A DNA stretch of 64,000 nt from Leishmania infantum JPCM5 (Eukaryota > Euglenozoa > Kinetoplastea > Trypanosomatida > Trypanosomatidae): assembly GCF_000002875.2 (NCBI RefSeq), contig NC_009395.2:400001-464000 (forward strand), read 5' to 3'. Positions within the stretch are counted from its first letter, which is position 1. Each line of letters begins with the position of its first letter. A model generated the notes under the pieces. The model saw nothing but the letters and a program-made list of their open reading frames with translations, did not search any database and was not told where the DNA came from. The position numbers and the translations under genes are program-made. This document shows positions 32,075-44,009 of this stretch, piece after piece.

Positions 32075-33535
32075 ATGACGAAGCAGGCGAATTGGTTAAT
32101 GTCGCTGAAGCCGATGCTGGCGGTGTTGCCGGAGATCGAGAAGCCCCGCCGCATGCCTGGCATCAAGGAGCGCATCATGTGGACAGCTGTGGCGCTCTTT
32201 GTCTTCCTCATTTGCTGCCAAGTCCCCGTGTACGGCGCCCGTCCTGGCAACGCCAGCGACCCGTTCTACTGGATGCGTATTGTGCTGGCGAGTAACAAGG
32301 GCACGCTGATGGAGCTCGGCATCTCGCCTATCGTGTCCGCCTCTCTCATCCTGGAACTTTTAGCTGGCGTGCGCATCCTCACCTACGACCCGAACAACCG
32401 TGAGGAGCGGGCGGTATTCGAGGGCTTCCAGAAGATGATGGGCCTGGTGATCACGGCGGTGGAGGCGGTGGCGTACGTGTCCTCCGGCATGTACGGTGAT
32501 CCGTCCCGTATTGGTGTGGTCATGTGCGGCTTGATTGTTCTCCAGCTCATGGTGGCAACCATGATTTGCATTCTTCTAGACGAGCTCCTGCAGAAAGGAT
32601 GGGGCATTGGCAGCGGCACCTCCCTCTTCATCGCCACAAACGTGTGCGATACCATCATTTGGAAAGCATTCTCTCCATCCACCATCAACACTGGCCGCGG
32701 CGCCGAGTTTGAGGGTGCCATCATCGCCTTCTTCCACCTGCTCGTCTCGCGCACCGACAAGGTGCGTGCGCTGCGTGAGGCATTTTACCGGCCGCAGCTG
32801 CCGAACCTGACGAACATCTTCTCCACCGCCGTGGTCTTCGTCGTCGTCGTCTTCTTCCAGGGCTTCCGTGTGCCACTCATGACAAAAAGTAAGTTCAACG
32901 GAAACGACCGCCAGCCTTACATGATCAAGCTCTTCTACACGAGCAACATGCCGATCATTCTGCAGACAAGCGTTGTGTCGAACATCAGCTTCTTTTCTCA
33001 GATCCTGTCGCGCCGCTTCGGCAACCGAAACTTCCTGATCAACCTGCTTGGCCGGTGGGAGGAGCGCGGATACAATGGCGGCGGCAACGGTCAGCTGTTT
33101 CCTGTCGGCGGCCTTGCATACTACCTCGTGCCCCCGGCGACCTTCTACGACCTGCTAGCCGACCCCATTCACGCCATATTCTACGTGGTCTTTGTGCTGA
33201 CCTCGTGCGCCGTTTTCTCCCGGCTGTGGATCACCATCTCGCACACGGCGCCGCGGGATGTGGCGAAGCAGCTGGCCTCACAGGGCCGCTGGCTCGTGCA
33301 GGCCCGCGAGAGCGAGGATGATATGACCCGGCTCTTGGAGAAGTACATCCCTGTCGCGGCCAGCTTCGGGGGCCTCTGCGTCGGCGCGCTGACGATCTTC
33401 GCGGACTTTCTTGGCGCCATTGGTAGCGGCACCGGTATCCTGCTCTCCGTCACCATGATCAACCAGTACTACGAGATTCTTCAGCAGGAGGGCCAGGACC
33501 TCGGCTACGGCTTCCTGAAGCAGAAAGTTGCGTAG
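32075..33535 (+). CDS. SEC61A: Protein transport protein SEC61 subunit alpha
   Basis: 486 residues, about the usual length of eukaryotic SEC61 alpha (470-480). The sequence matches the family along its whole length. PEIEKPRR comes just before the first membrane segment (about 36-54). ELGISPIVSAS follows near residue 85. GWGIGSGTSLFIATN (about 174-188) is a strongly conserved stretch, as are GFRVPLM (about 263) and TSNMPIILQ. Further hydrophobic segments bring the total to about ten, as expected. The protein is the pore of the ER translocon, taking nascent secretory and membrane proteins from the ribosome together with SEC61 beta and gamma. The start is the first ATG after a well-defined splice acceptor. 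Downstream lie 3.7 kb of noncoding sequence. Confidence 0.97.
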   Translation: MTKQANWLMSLKPMLAVLPEIEKPRRMPGIKERIMWTAVALFVFLICCQVPVYGARPGNASDPFYWMRIVLASNKGTLMELGISPIVSASLILELLAGVRILTYDPNNREERAVFEGFQKMMGLVITAVEAVAYVSSGMYGDPSRIGVVMCGLIVLQLMVATMICILLDELLQKGWGIGSGTSLFIATNVCDTIIWKAFSPSTINTGRGAEFEGAIIAFFHLLVSRTDKVRALREAFYRPQLPNLTNIFSTAVVFVVVVFFQGFRVPLMTKSKFNGNDRQPYMIKLFYTSNMPIILQTSVVSNISFFSQILSRRFGNRNFLINLLGRWEERGYNGGGNGQLFPVGGLAYYLVPPATFYDLLADPIHAIFYVVFVLTSCAVFSRLWITISHTAPRDVAKQLASQGRWLVQARESEDDMTRLLEKYIPVAASFGGLCVGALTIFADFLGAIGSGTGILLSVTMINQYYEILQQEGQDLGYGFLKQKVA

Positions 33536-36500
33536 CTGCGAGCACAGCCGAATCGATGGATCGTAGTTGCCTCTGTGCGCGCGTGGTTGTGCCGGTCTAT
33601 GTCCGTGCCTGAGCGGGCGTATGCTAGTATTTTTATTAGTGTCTTTTTCGCTTGCCCAGAGCGCGGCGGGCAGGAGGGCAAGGAAGCCGTGTGGGCCGCT
33701 TCACGCCATCCTTTCTCTTGCTCTTCTCGTTTTGCGACGCACATAAGCCCCGTTTTTTTTTTTTTTGCAGACGGGAAGCCTGGGTGGAGATGGAGTCGTG
33801 GCAGTGAAGTGCCAGTGGGGCCCATCGTTGGTGCTCCGTGCGAGACGAGAAGAGTCCGAACACAACGAGGGGTACGAGGACGAAGCACACGCCGCTGCCT
33901 TTGCGCGCCACAGCTTCCGCATGGCCACAGGGGGCGGCAGAGGCGGCGGCATGCACAGAGGAGGCTTTCTATTGCCCTTGTGTATTTGTTCGCTGCCTAT
34001 GGCTTCGCCACATGTGCCTGTTCGGCTCTCTGTGTGCGTCTGTGTGCCTGCTGCTGCGGTGTGGCGTTCGCGGTCCGATGGGCCAGAGCGAGAGCAGGAC
34101 GGTGACTCGGAGAGGCAGAGGGCGGTGCAGCGACCGAGCAGGTGAGGGCTCGGGGAGTTCGGGGGGGAAGCGGGAGCGTGTAAGTAAACGAGATGCCGTT
34201 CGACGGTGAAGACACCATGCCCTTTCATGGGCTCTATGCGCTTCTCCCTCAATACCCCGAGCGCGCGCACACATTCCTGGGCTCTTTTTTTATCGAATGC
34301 GTGCCACCGGCGACTGCGCCCCTCTCTCATGGCGGCGCTCTCCCCCATCACTGATGCAGCCCTCCCTCTTCCTGTTTCGTGTGCCCCTTCTCAGTGCTCG
34401 GATCGTGCGCGTCGTGTGTCATGCGCCTCACAGTGGCCACATGCGCCAGCTCACAGTCGATGAACACACTCGCATCCCTTGCCCGCAGCGGATTCGTGAT
34501 GCGCTCGACCCATCGTGCCTTTGTGCGCCCGATTATGGTTCGCTGGCGCTGCAGCACGTATCCATTTCGTTCTCTCACTCTATTTCGTCTGCCGCTCGCT
34601 TCGGTGGGCACTTCGCGCTCCTCGTCTACCACGACTAAGTATGCTGTACTTTGGAGGGTGGGCAGCTGCACACGGGAAGAGGCGGGAGATGGGTGGCGGG
34701 CGAACCGACTCACTGCTGCATTGCCGCCGCTGAAAGGATTCGCCCCGCACCGGCGTTTTCTGTCCGCGTGTGTTTTTCTCTGTGCTTGTTTTTGTGTGTG
34801 TGTAGCTGGGCGGGTGGTGCTGCGGCTCTCTTTTCGTTTGTATACGGCCGCGAGCGAAAGAGAAGGAGGCAGAGGCGAAAAAAGGTGTTTTTTGTTTTTA
34901 AACGGCCATGGAGGGAGTGACGCCGCCCTCTTGCGTCTCTGCACCTTCCCCATCCCCCTCCTCCTCCACATCCTTTTTGACTCTCCTAGACGAGCAAGCA
35001 TCTCCGACGCGCTGCGGGACGGAGATGAGAGAGGGGGGAGGGGGCAGAGCGTGCAGGTAAGAGATGAGGTGGCGCATGATCGGTTCTCGGCGCTAAGCAT
35101 GCGCACACGTGCAAAACAATCGAAAAGCAGAACCCGAGCAACGGGGTGCGCGTGCGTGTCCACGAAGCTTCCCCTTACTTCCCTCTTCTTTTGCCCATCA
35201 CTGATGGAGGAATCTATGCGTCTCTCTTCTCGTCAGGTGTGCTCGATTAGGGAGGCCGCCGCGCCTCACCGTTGCCAAAGGGGAAGAGGAGGAGGCATCT
35301 CTCGCATGTGCGCCGCTTCGTTGCCCCTCCCCCTCCCCCCACCCCCCGCAGGGAACTGCGACTGCGAGGGCATGGCTCGAGGTGTGTGCGAAGAGAGGTG
35401 AAGGGGACGACGATGCTGCGAGCTGACACGCTTCCGACTTCTTTTCTCTCGTTCACTCCTCTTTGTGCGTCGAGCGCGGCACGCGCTTGCACGTACGGAC
35501 TTTGGCACACTCCCCGGCGTTGGCTTCCCAACGACATGCGCGCATACACAAGTACACCACTCTCCTCTGCTTACCACCCTGCGCTTCTCGTCTCCACCTC
35601 TCCTTCGGATCCATCTTGTGCGCGCGTGCCTTACAGAGTGCTGGCGAGGCGGTTTTCTGCCGCGTCCGACGACACCCGCCTCTCTTCCCCAAAAAAGACC
35701 TTGCTCTCTTCGGCGCTATCCGCATCACCTCTCATATACGCGCGCGTGTTGCGGAAGAGACGACTTGGAGAGAGAGGGGGAGGGAGGGCGAAAAAGTGCT
35801 TTGCGGTGGGGAGGGAGGGGCGCGCGCGCTGTGTTGTTGCTGCTGTGGATTCCACACGCCCATTCGCGCTCTCGCTTCCGCCCATCACCACGCAAACCCA
35901 CACCGATACAAACTCCTGCTCGTGGAATTCGACTAGTACCACTGTCTTACAGATCTCTTCGTTCCTCTTCTTTTTCGGCCCCCTCATCATACCGGAGGAG
36001 GGGCTTGTGTCTCTGCCGTTGAACGGTACCCCTACCCTCTCCTTTTACTTTATTGAGCTGGAGGGTGGTGGTGGTCATTTGCTCACACACCTCAACGCAC
36101 GCAGCCCCGTGCTCATAGTAAAGGGGACCCACAGGGAGTGCGTGTGTGTGCCTGTCGATGAGGGGAGAGGGAGGGAGAGGGGGGCTGAACGCATTAATAA
36201 GAAAAGTTCCACGGGCCCCTGCCACACGGCCTCTTGTGGGCGTGTTGGTGTTCGGATTTCGCATTGCTGCTTCGCTCCTGTTCTCGTTTCCTTATTTGTA
36301 CGTCTCGCCCTTGTACTCGTGCTTGCTTCGCACGCGCGCCGCATCTCTCTCTCTCTCTCTCGTGTGCGTATGTGTGCCCTGCTTGGGCACCGTTAGAAGT
36401 GCGTAAAGAGAGGGGTCTACGCGACGCTACACGACATCATCATCACCATATATATACACACACACAAACAGACAACAATCAAAAGGAGAGGGTGGGCAAC

Positions 36501-37208
36501 AACACGCAGCAGCGGCATAACGCAACGAAAGCGGTGTTGAACCTCTTCCCTCGAGTCCCCGTGTTTCCTCATCTCTTGGCCGGCTTTGGTGGTCTTTACG
36601 GGTATTGTGTTTCGTTCATCAATAACAGATACTAATAATACTAATAAAAAGGGGTCGCAAATAACGGGACAAAACCCTTACACACACGCGCACACACACA
36701 CATACACACACGCGGGCGTGCCCGCAGACCCCGCAGCTCGTTTCTCGAATTCCGCACAGCGCACTCAACCAAAACAAGAGAGAAGAGAGCGCTGGCATCA
36801 CCGTCTGCTTCGTCTTTCTGCGTTCTTTTCCTTCTGCGCTGCCTCTATCGTTTTTCTTTTGTCGTGGGTTTTGTTTTCGCACACGTGTGCCTCTGATTTT
36901 GCTTGTGCCGTCTCCGTCGCACAGCCTTGTGCGCATGTGTGTGTGCGTGTGTGTGTGTGTGCCTTGCGCATTCATCTTGACCGGAAGCCCCCGTGTCTTC
37001 TCTTGCCTTAACTTGTCTTTGCTTGCTCTTCGTTTATTTTGTTTTGTTTTCGTCGCTACAAGAGGCTCCCCCCCGCGCTGCTCTCCTCTCCCCCTCCACA
37101 CACACGTTTAAGACCGAAGAAGGAAGGAAAGCAAGTGCACGTGTGGACGGCGTCCCTTAGTGCGTATTTATATGTGTATGTGTGTGTCTCGCTATCTTTT
37201 CCGGTGCC
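33536..37208. other. Spacer between SEC61 and the broken large gene
   Basis: 3.7 kb with no confident gene. The stretch at about 33540-34740 is GC-richer and less repetitive than usual spacer sequence, and frames on both strands around 34380-34650 look somewhat protein-like. The rest is pyrimidine-rich with CA/GT tracts (for example about 36680-36715 and 36940-36962). Confidence 0.6.
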
Positions 37209-37997
37209 ATGCTCTCAGGTGCAGCAGCTGGCGCCCGCAACGCGAATCTGCTGTACACGCTGCGCTCCCTGCACAATGCACACTACCGCGTCCGCGAGGA
37301 TGTGGCTGCAGTGCTGCTGCAGGAGGACTTTTTTGAGGAGGCATCGAGAGGCGAATTCTACACCATGAGCTACCTGCGCCATCGCATCCCGTTCTTGTTC
37401 CAACTCGCCCTGCATACGTGGACGCCCCAACAGAGTCGGCAAGCGACGCCGACGTCAGGGCGAACGCCCCTGCACCACGCGGCGCAGCACTCCACGGGGG
37501 AGGAGGAGAATGACCGAGAAGGCAATAGCCGCCGCAGCGACTCGGACTGCCCTGGCAATGACGAGGCGGCTTGCGGGAACCCGTTCGCAACGAGCGAGTC
37601 GCACTGCGTGCGTGAAGAAAACGAGCGATCACAGCCATCAATGTACCCAGCGACAGCAGAGCCGCAGCCGTCCTCGTCTTCAGGGAGACCGGAAACGTCT
37701 CTTCCATCAGAGCAGCTCACGCAGCTCGCCGTGCTGGCGGTGCATCTGCTCTGTGGCGACCGGTCACGCGTGCGTGAGGGGCCCGCGGAGGCCTCCATAG
37801 CATCGTGCGGGCCTGTCTGGGATGCGCACACGGTGCTTAACTTCTTCGAAGAGCATCGGTGGCTGGTGCAATGGACCAGCCAGGTGCTGAACGCGCCGTG
37901 CGAATGGGTGAATAACGTGGCGAACCGCGCCTTAGAGGACGTTTTGGTAGCACAACCGCAGCGGCCGTCCGCGGGAGAGCCCGGTGCGCCACCATAG
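37209..37997 (+). pseudogene. Broken large gene, fragment A (intact N-terminus)
   Basis: 262 codons from ATG to TAG 37995-37997. The N-terminal 70 residues (beginning MLSGAAAGARNANLLYTL) and the last 60 or so (with NFFEEHRWLVQW) look ordered; the middle is polar low-complexity. Reading continues in the same phase after the TAG, so this is probably not a natural terminus. If expressed alone it would be a 262-residue protein. Confidence 0.5.
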
Positions 37998-39407
37998 AGC
38001 TTCAGCAGCGGCTCATCCAACCCGCTTCGACTGCCGTCAGCGGTGGGCGCGGCGCCAGCCACCCACCAACGTGCACCACCGCAGCAGTCATCGCTCAAGA
38101 TGGCGGCCTCGCCGGTGCAAGCGTGTTCACCCGACGTCACCGATCTCATGCAATCCTCTCCTTGCTCCAGCAGCACAAGCGCTGATCTCACGGAGCCGCG
38201 CTTGCCAAACCTGTCGCTGCTCTCTTCCCATCACGTGGGAACGCCGCCGCTGTCGCAGTACCTCTCTCCTATAGGGTGCCGTACCCCGCTGTCTCAGCAG
38301 CCAACGCCTCCCTCTCCTTCCTCGCCGGCCGGCCAGCGAACTCCACGACCGCAGCCACTCCTGAACGTGCCGGCTCACGGCGAAAGCAGCAGCGGCAGCA
38401 CGCCAACGTCCACCACTGGCATGCCAGACCGATCGCATTACATCAACATGCTCAGCCCCGAGGCCGCTAAGTCCTTCATGACCACTGCGGAACTCACGGT
38501 CGAGCTGGAGCGGCAGTGCCGTCGCATTCGTCACGCCGTCATGCTGCTCGAGTCTCTTCTGGTGGCTGTCGGGATGGTGGAGCCCTTTCTCTACCGTCGA
38601 CCTGTCTGCTCCTCCCCGATGCGGTCGTGGACGCGGCGTGATAGCAGGCATAGAGGCGCTAGCGGCATATCGGGGTTTAACGCTGCAGACGACGAGGACA
38701 AGGGTGACAACCATGATTTGCTCGGCGGCGGCTACGCTGACAGCGCTGCGAGACGACAATGTTGTCTGTGTCACTTGACGACGATGGAGCCTAGCGCCAG
38801 CACCGGCCCCCTGGCCGCGACGCGCCACGTGAGTAACGTTCTGGATGCGAATCGCGACAGTGAGTACGAGGACGAAGCGAACGGCGGCGGGGCCGGTGGC
38901 GGGCTCGCAGACGGGGCGGCTGCTGCGTCGGCACTGGCAGTGGAGGAATCCAGTGAGCCTCCGAAGGAGTTTCTCGTGCGGCACGCCATGCACGCTTTTA
39001 CGCACATGTTCCTCTCCATTACAGCGGTGCGGCAGCGGCTGCAAGCGTACAGCCATGAGCGCCGGCACACGCCTTCGACTGCAACGGTGGCGACTGCTGC
39101 TGCTGCCGCCGCCGCCCGGGCAAGTTTTTCTCTGACGCCGTTGGCCTCTAATGGGCCGTGCAACACTCTGGGACCTTTCTCGCCGTTCTCCACGACGATC
39201 AGCGGTGCAGCGAACCTTACCGTCGCCACGGTTAACGCCGCCGCTGCCTCGTCTCCGGTGACGACTGAGGACCCGACAACTCGTTCACACCCGCTGTCTT
39301 CCCCGCTCGCGGCACGCCGACCGCGTACGCCTGCATCAAGTGCCAGCGGCTCCGTCAGCTTGAGGAGCTCCTCATTGATGCTGTGCAGGACAATTTCGAG
39401 GTGCTGA
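37998..39407 (+). pseudogene. Broken large gene, fragment B
   Basis: Open in the same phase as fragment A. It contains ordered stretches at about 38430-38600 (helical, with ELTVELERQC) and 38950-39060 (EFLVRHAMHAFTHMF), separated by acidic and Ala-rich linkers. The phase loses protein character at about 39300 and stops at 39405-39407. Confidence 0.5.
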
Positions 39408-39837
39408 AGAAATCGGCGATCGCGTTCGTGGCGCATCATTCGGCAATCACAGAGGAAGCTATCTGCGCCATCGACGCCGAGGGTGCCGTTTTCACGTTGC
39501 AGGCCACCATGATGCTCGCTCACGTCTTCGCACCGGAGGTGCTCGCCACACATCCGCCGGGATCGCCCGGCGGCATGGCATTGGAGTGGATACTGAGCTA
39601 CGTTTTTGCCGGCTGCAACGGCGCGGAGGTGCGCCATCATCAGCAGCAGCAGCGCCATTACGACACTGGCGCCTCCGGCGCTAACTCGAGCCTTGACTGC
39701 TTCAGTCTGATGAACAGCAGCCACAGCAGCACGAGCACGGCGTCGCGTAGTCCTGAGGCGAGAGAGGTGTACACAGGACCGGACGGAGGATGGCGGAACA
39801 CAGGCAGCGGCTGCCGCAGCGCCCCCCCCCCCCCCCC
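39290..39837 (+). pseudogene. Broken large gene, fragment C
   Basis: From about 39290 the coding character moves to another phase. It reads YACIKCQRLRQLEELLIDAV and then an alpha-helical segment to about 39630, followed by a Ser-rich linker into the poly-C run. The exact shift point between about 39100 and 39330 cannot be placed without an intact orthologue. Confidence 0.45.
39822..39837 (+). repeat. Run of 16 C at a reading-frame change
   Basis: Sixteen consecutive C inside coding sequence. The protein-like frame differs on the two sides: upstream ends in a Gly/Ser-rich linker, and downstream continues DRWGANKLEYADALLCL. A one- or two-base length change here would join the frames. Confidence 0.85.
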
Positions 39838-42330
39838 GACAGGTGGGGCGCGAACAAGCTCGAGTACGCCGACGCCCTGTTGTGCCTCTGCCTCTCGGGG
39901 GAGATCAGCGACGGCGAGGACGATGACGATGACGAGGGGGACGACAAGGACGCCTCGGACGGGAACGGACGAGATGCGGCGGAAAAGGTGCCGACGAACA
40001 TCCGCGTGGGGTACATTCTGGCAGCTTGCTTCACTCGGTGCCAACCGCTCATGACCTTCATTGGGTGCGTGGCTGAAAGCAAGCAGTACAACTGCAGCCG
40101 CACAGTCGCGCAGGCTGTTCTGCAGTACGCCTTCGCACTGTCGCAGACGTCAGCGCGTCTGCTGCGCACACCGCTGCCGACGAGCAGCTGAGGCACGCCC
40201 TTTACGGAGTCGATGATGCGTGGCCTGTCGGAGCTTGCGACGCTTATGCACCAATCCGCATCGGTGATGCCGGCACACGGCCTCATGGCAGCAGCAGCAA
40301 CGGGTGCCGCGGCCAGTGCGCCTGTGAGCGTTCCTTCGAAGTGGTCATTTACATCCTCTTCTCAGGCGGTGGCGGCAGATGGCAGCCCACTCGCGATCCC
40401 ACGTGCACGGATGCCACCACACCTTGCAGTTCGTGATACTGCGGCTACTGCTGTGGGCCAGACGCAGGAACTCACCCCACTCCTGGCAGCGCAGTCCAAC
40501 GTCCCGGCGTCGGCCGTCCTCATGGCGATGCGGCACTGGCCGCACCGCCACGCGTACTCGCTTGTACCGCCGACGGCCGCAGTCGTCACAGGCACCACGC
40601 CGGCAGAGGAGAGCGAGGCTGCCCAGGTGCGGACGCTGCGGCGATGTATGGCCTTGCACTGGGCCAACTGTGTGCTGCTGTGCGCTCGTGCACTGACGCT
40701 AGCCGGCACCTACGACATCGCTGTTCCGTATGAGCTCTACACCGATATCCGTACAGCCCGGCTGTGGCTGCGGGAGCGCATGGCGGAGTACCGCGGTCGC
40801 ATGAAGGCGCAGTTCGAGGCTGCCTGCGACGAGGTGCGGCTGGCACGACTAAAAGAGGTGTTTGCGCGATGGGACGCGGATGAGCAGCGCATGTCCGCCA
40901 ACGACGCGGAGGCCGCTGGGGACATCTACGGGGGCTTTTCAACGGCCACGGTGCCGCAGACGCAACAGGAGACGCCGGGGCCACCGGCGCTCGCCAGCGT
41001 GCACCCACTCGGCAGCGTGACTGCGGCACCCCTGAATCCCGAACCCCTCGCCGCCTCATCTGTCCTCCGCCACCACGCAACCCAAGCGATCACGGCGACC
41101 TCGGACTCCTTCGCTTCCCACAACACCTCCTCTAGGATGCCCACTACGGGTGCCGCCTCGGAGCTGGCGCGGCAGCAGCCGCGGACGCCGCACAGCAACG
41201 GTTCGCGGCCGCCGTCCATCAGCGCCCACCCGCCCGGCCTCTCCGTCCACCGCACCGCTGCCGCTGCCGCCGACTCCACGGAGAAGGAGAGGTACCACCG
41301 CGCCTTCGCGGAACCCTTCTGTTTCGGCAGCTCTGACCCTGAGCTGCTGTCAGTCAGCCTGCCAGGTCAGTCGGGAAACGCCGTCCTGGTGCCAATCCAT
41401 GTTATAGTCTTCACTTCACTCTTCACGATTCTCGATGTGATGGGAGACGTTCTCTTGTGCGAGAATCCGCGTCTGAGCACCGTAGTGGCCAATGAGCTGC
41501 TGACGCTGCTCTTCGAGACGAGGTTGAGTGTGCTGGAGCCGCTACACGAGGCGATGGCCGCGGCTGAGCGGCGGGGGTCGACGGCTCCGACGCCGGACGC
41601 CGCGTCGATGGCGTTGTCTCCGTCAGGGTCGTTTTGCCTCACCTTCTCGCGGCCGGACAGCCTCACAGCCCGCCGCTCGGACGCCTCCATGCCGCCTGCT
41701 TCCACACTGGCACCGTTACACTGCCCGCCGCGATCTTCCTCAGACGACGGCAGCGGCGTCTTCGTTGCATAACCGGCGGCGAGCATGGCGCTAAGTCGGC
41801 CGCTGCGCCGTGGCGACGGGAAAACAAGGGCGTCCGGCGCGTCGGGCCGCACCTGCGATAGTGAAAGCCGTGAGGACAGTTGGCGCCTTCGACGACACAG
41901 AAACGGCCGCGATCCGCCTCCAGCACTCGCGCGTGGCGGCCACATTCTGCTGTTAAACGAGTACGCCCTTCTTCTCGAGGCGGGGCTGCGCTCGCCGCAA
42001 GTGGTCCGCCGCTGGCGCACCGAGTTGAAAGCAAACCCCGAGCGCGCCGCCTGCGGCTACGCGTCTTTGCTGTACCACCTGCAGCTACGTCAGGAGCAGT
42101 GGACCGAAGAGAGTCCGGACGAGTACCACCTTTCGCGTAGGCCGCTGCGACTCATGCTCGACGTGACGGCGCGTGATGTACGAGGCAACATCCACGGCAA
42201 CATTTTGCATGTTGACGGCCTTGACGTCGTGGCCAGCCGCAAGGAGGAGGTGGCGCCGCGGTTAGGTGTGACCTCACCGAGCACCTCGCTGGCCACAGCG
42301 ACCTACTCTGCGGAATGGAACCCAGGATGA
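39838..42330 (+). pseudogene. Broken large gene, fragment D with two in-frame stops
   Basis: One phase carries protein-like sequence from the poly-C run to 42330, interrupted by TGA at 40189-40191 and TAA at 41770-41772. It includes an Asp-rich stretch near 39900-39980, helical segments at about 40000-40250, 40620-40900 and 41340-41570, and a last ordered part at 41930-42250. The segment 40213-41772 alone is open for 519 codons. Confidence 0.5.
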
Positions 42331-44009
42331 TGGAGACCTCGGAGCCAGGTGATTCACTCGTGGTGCCGCACGCGACCGCAGCCACAGCCGCCAGTCGGGT
42401 GGCCGCGGCAACCGCTAGCGCCGTCGCCGCAGTGGGGACCGCGTCGTCGTCGATCGCGGCGCATGCTCATGGTGTGTTGTCTCTTACCATGGAGGGGACG
42501 CCGCCAGAAAGCCAAGGCGGGGAGGCGCGCGGCTCTGCCGACTTCCTCGCTGAGGACACCGCCGACGAGGAGGACCAGCAGCATCAGCGCGATGGCGGCA
42601 GCGCACCAATGCTCGATGTATGTTCGGCACCGAACGCTGGCAACTTCTCTGTGGACTCCCTCGATCCCGGCCACCAGGTCCTCATCGCGCCGCCAGACGT
42701 TGCTCCTATTCCACTGGCCGCCTCCGGGGCGCTGCAGGCCGCGCACGACGCGGACCGAAGTCACGCTCGCAGCGTCGTCATGCCACCTTTCACAGCGTGC
42801 CCTTTTTCACCGTTGCTGCCAGCGACGCCGACGGTAGCGCCTTCGCCGCCGCCGCTACCACAGGAGCTGGGCTCATTGCTACCCCGCCTGAGCTCCGCTG
42901 ATTCTCTGAGCTTGGCGGGTGGGAGGTTGAAGATGAGGGACACCAGCATTGCCGCCACTGCACTGCACGGCCAGCCCACTGTGCTGGCCAACTCCCACTT
43001 CTCTGCCCAGGTCGACTACCCGAACCCAGAGAGCGAGTGTGACGACGCCACGCCGCGTCATCCGGAGCTGCGCAGCAGCAGCTCTTGTACTTCAGCCACC
43101 ACCGTGGAAGAGGTGGCGAATGACGGGGATGCGCACAGCGCCACCTCGCCTGAGCCCAGGGGAGTGCCCTTGCCGTCGGCCGCGGCGTCGCATTACCCTC
43201 ACTCGAATGAGCCGCAGAGCCACGACGACTTCGATCACCACCATACCGGCCACGAGGAGCTCCATCCTCGCAACGGACAGGAGAGCCCAGGCATGTCCGT
43301 GTCGGTGACGGAGCACCGGCACGGCGACATGCGCCACGGCACGACGCGACGCCGCTGCGTCACGCGTGTGCTGCTTGCCGGGCCACGAGGCGACCTGGAG
43401 ACACTAGTGTCACGCATGCCGCATACGTGGTCGCTGCAGCAGCCGCTGGAAACTCTGCAACAGGAGGCTATGGAGGAGGAGAGGGCCAACGCTGCAAGTG
43501 CAACGGCAGCGACGAGGACGGAGAACGCCGGCTTGGCTGGCGGCAAGGTACCCGATAAGAGCGCTGCCTCAGTGAGGATAAGCTACACCCCCGTGCGCAC
43601 GACATTCCCGCTAGCAGCGGCGGCCTCGGAGGAGGAGCGAGCCGAGGAGGACATCGTCGACGTGGCCGCTGCGGAAGAGAAGGCAGCGATGAACGCAGAG
43701 CTGCACAACAGCGGCGGCAGCGCCGTCGAACCTCCTTCTCGAGAGGGTACCCCGAACGTACGCTTACACGTTGCTCAGGCACCGCACGAGGAGCAGCAGG
43801 AAGAGAGCGAGTGTGGCGTTGTGGTCGCTCATGAGGCCCCAGCGCTGATCGAGGACGTGGTCACTGGTGCTGATAGCGCTGTCGTCCGCGCGGCCGAGGC
43901 GGCTGCGACTGTGGACATCGGCAGCCAACTGGCGGAGGCCACGCCGTGCGCAGACAGGGTCTCCCTGGATTCATCTGCCGCACAGCCGGTGTCACAGGTG
44001 CCCAAGTAG
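42315..44009 (+). pseudogene. Broken large gene, fragment E, or a separate 564-residue low-complexity ORF
   Basis: 564 codons from ATG 42315 to TAG 44007-44009, overlapping the end of fragment D by 16 bases in another phase. It is mostly Ala/Ser/Pro/Glu-rich; an ordered-looking part contains RVLLAGPRGDLETLVSRMP near 43360. There is no spacer or splice signal between D and E, so I favour it being the C-terminal part of the same former gene. A separate intact gene cannot be excluded. Confidence 0.45.

Larger units (their letters stand above)
37209..44009 (+). pseudogene. Large conserved-type gene disrupted by three stops and at least two or three frameshifts
   Basis: Protein-like coding sequence runs from ATG 37209 to 44009 (about 6.8 kb), but no single frame spans it. 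Frame of 37209: interrupted by TAG at 37995, then open again in the same phase to about 39300. The phase then changes and continues to a run of 16 C (39822-39837). After that run the phase changes again and is interrupted by TGA (40189) and TAA (41770), ending at TGA 42328. A last open segment (42315-44009) is in the original phase. Segments between lesions hold helical, protein-like sequence mixed with Ser/Ala/Pro-rich linkers. I recognise no domain. It could be a true pseudogene in this lineage or, for the poly-C site, partly an assembly error. In-frame stops reached by single substitutions are hard to explain as indel errors. Confidence 0.7.

Noticed and set aside
34379..35401. 340-codon plus-strand frame
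   Set aside because: Part of it looks protein-like, but the frame as a whole runs into pyrimidine- and purine-rich UTR sequence, and the opposite strand is equally open. Reported only as an observation.
37995..42330. Stop codon reassignment or programmed readthrough to explain the interrupted large gene
   Set aside because: All three different stop codons occur, together with phase changes, and all other genes in the window end normally at these codons. Gene decay is simpler.
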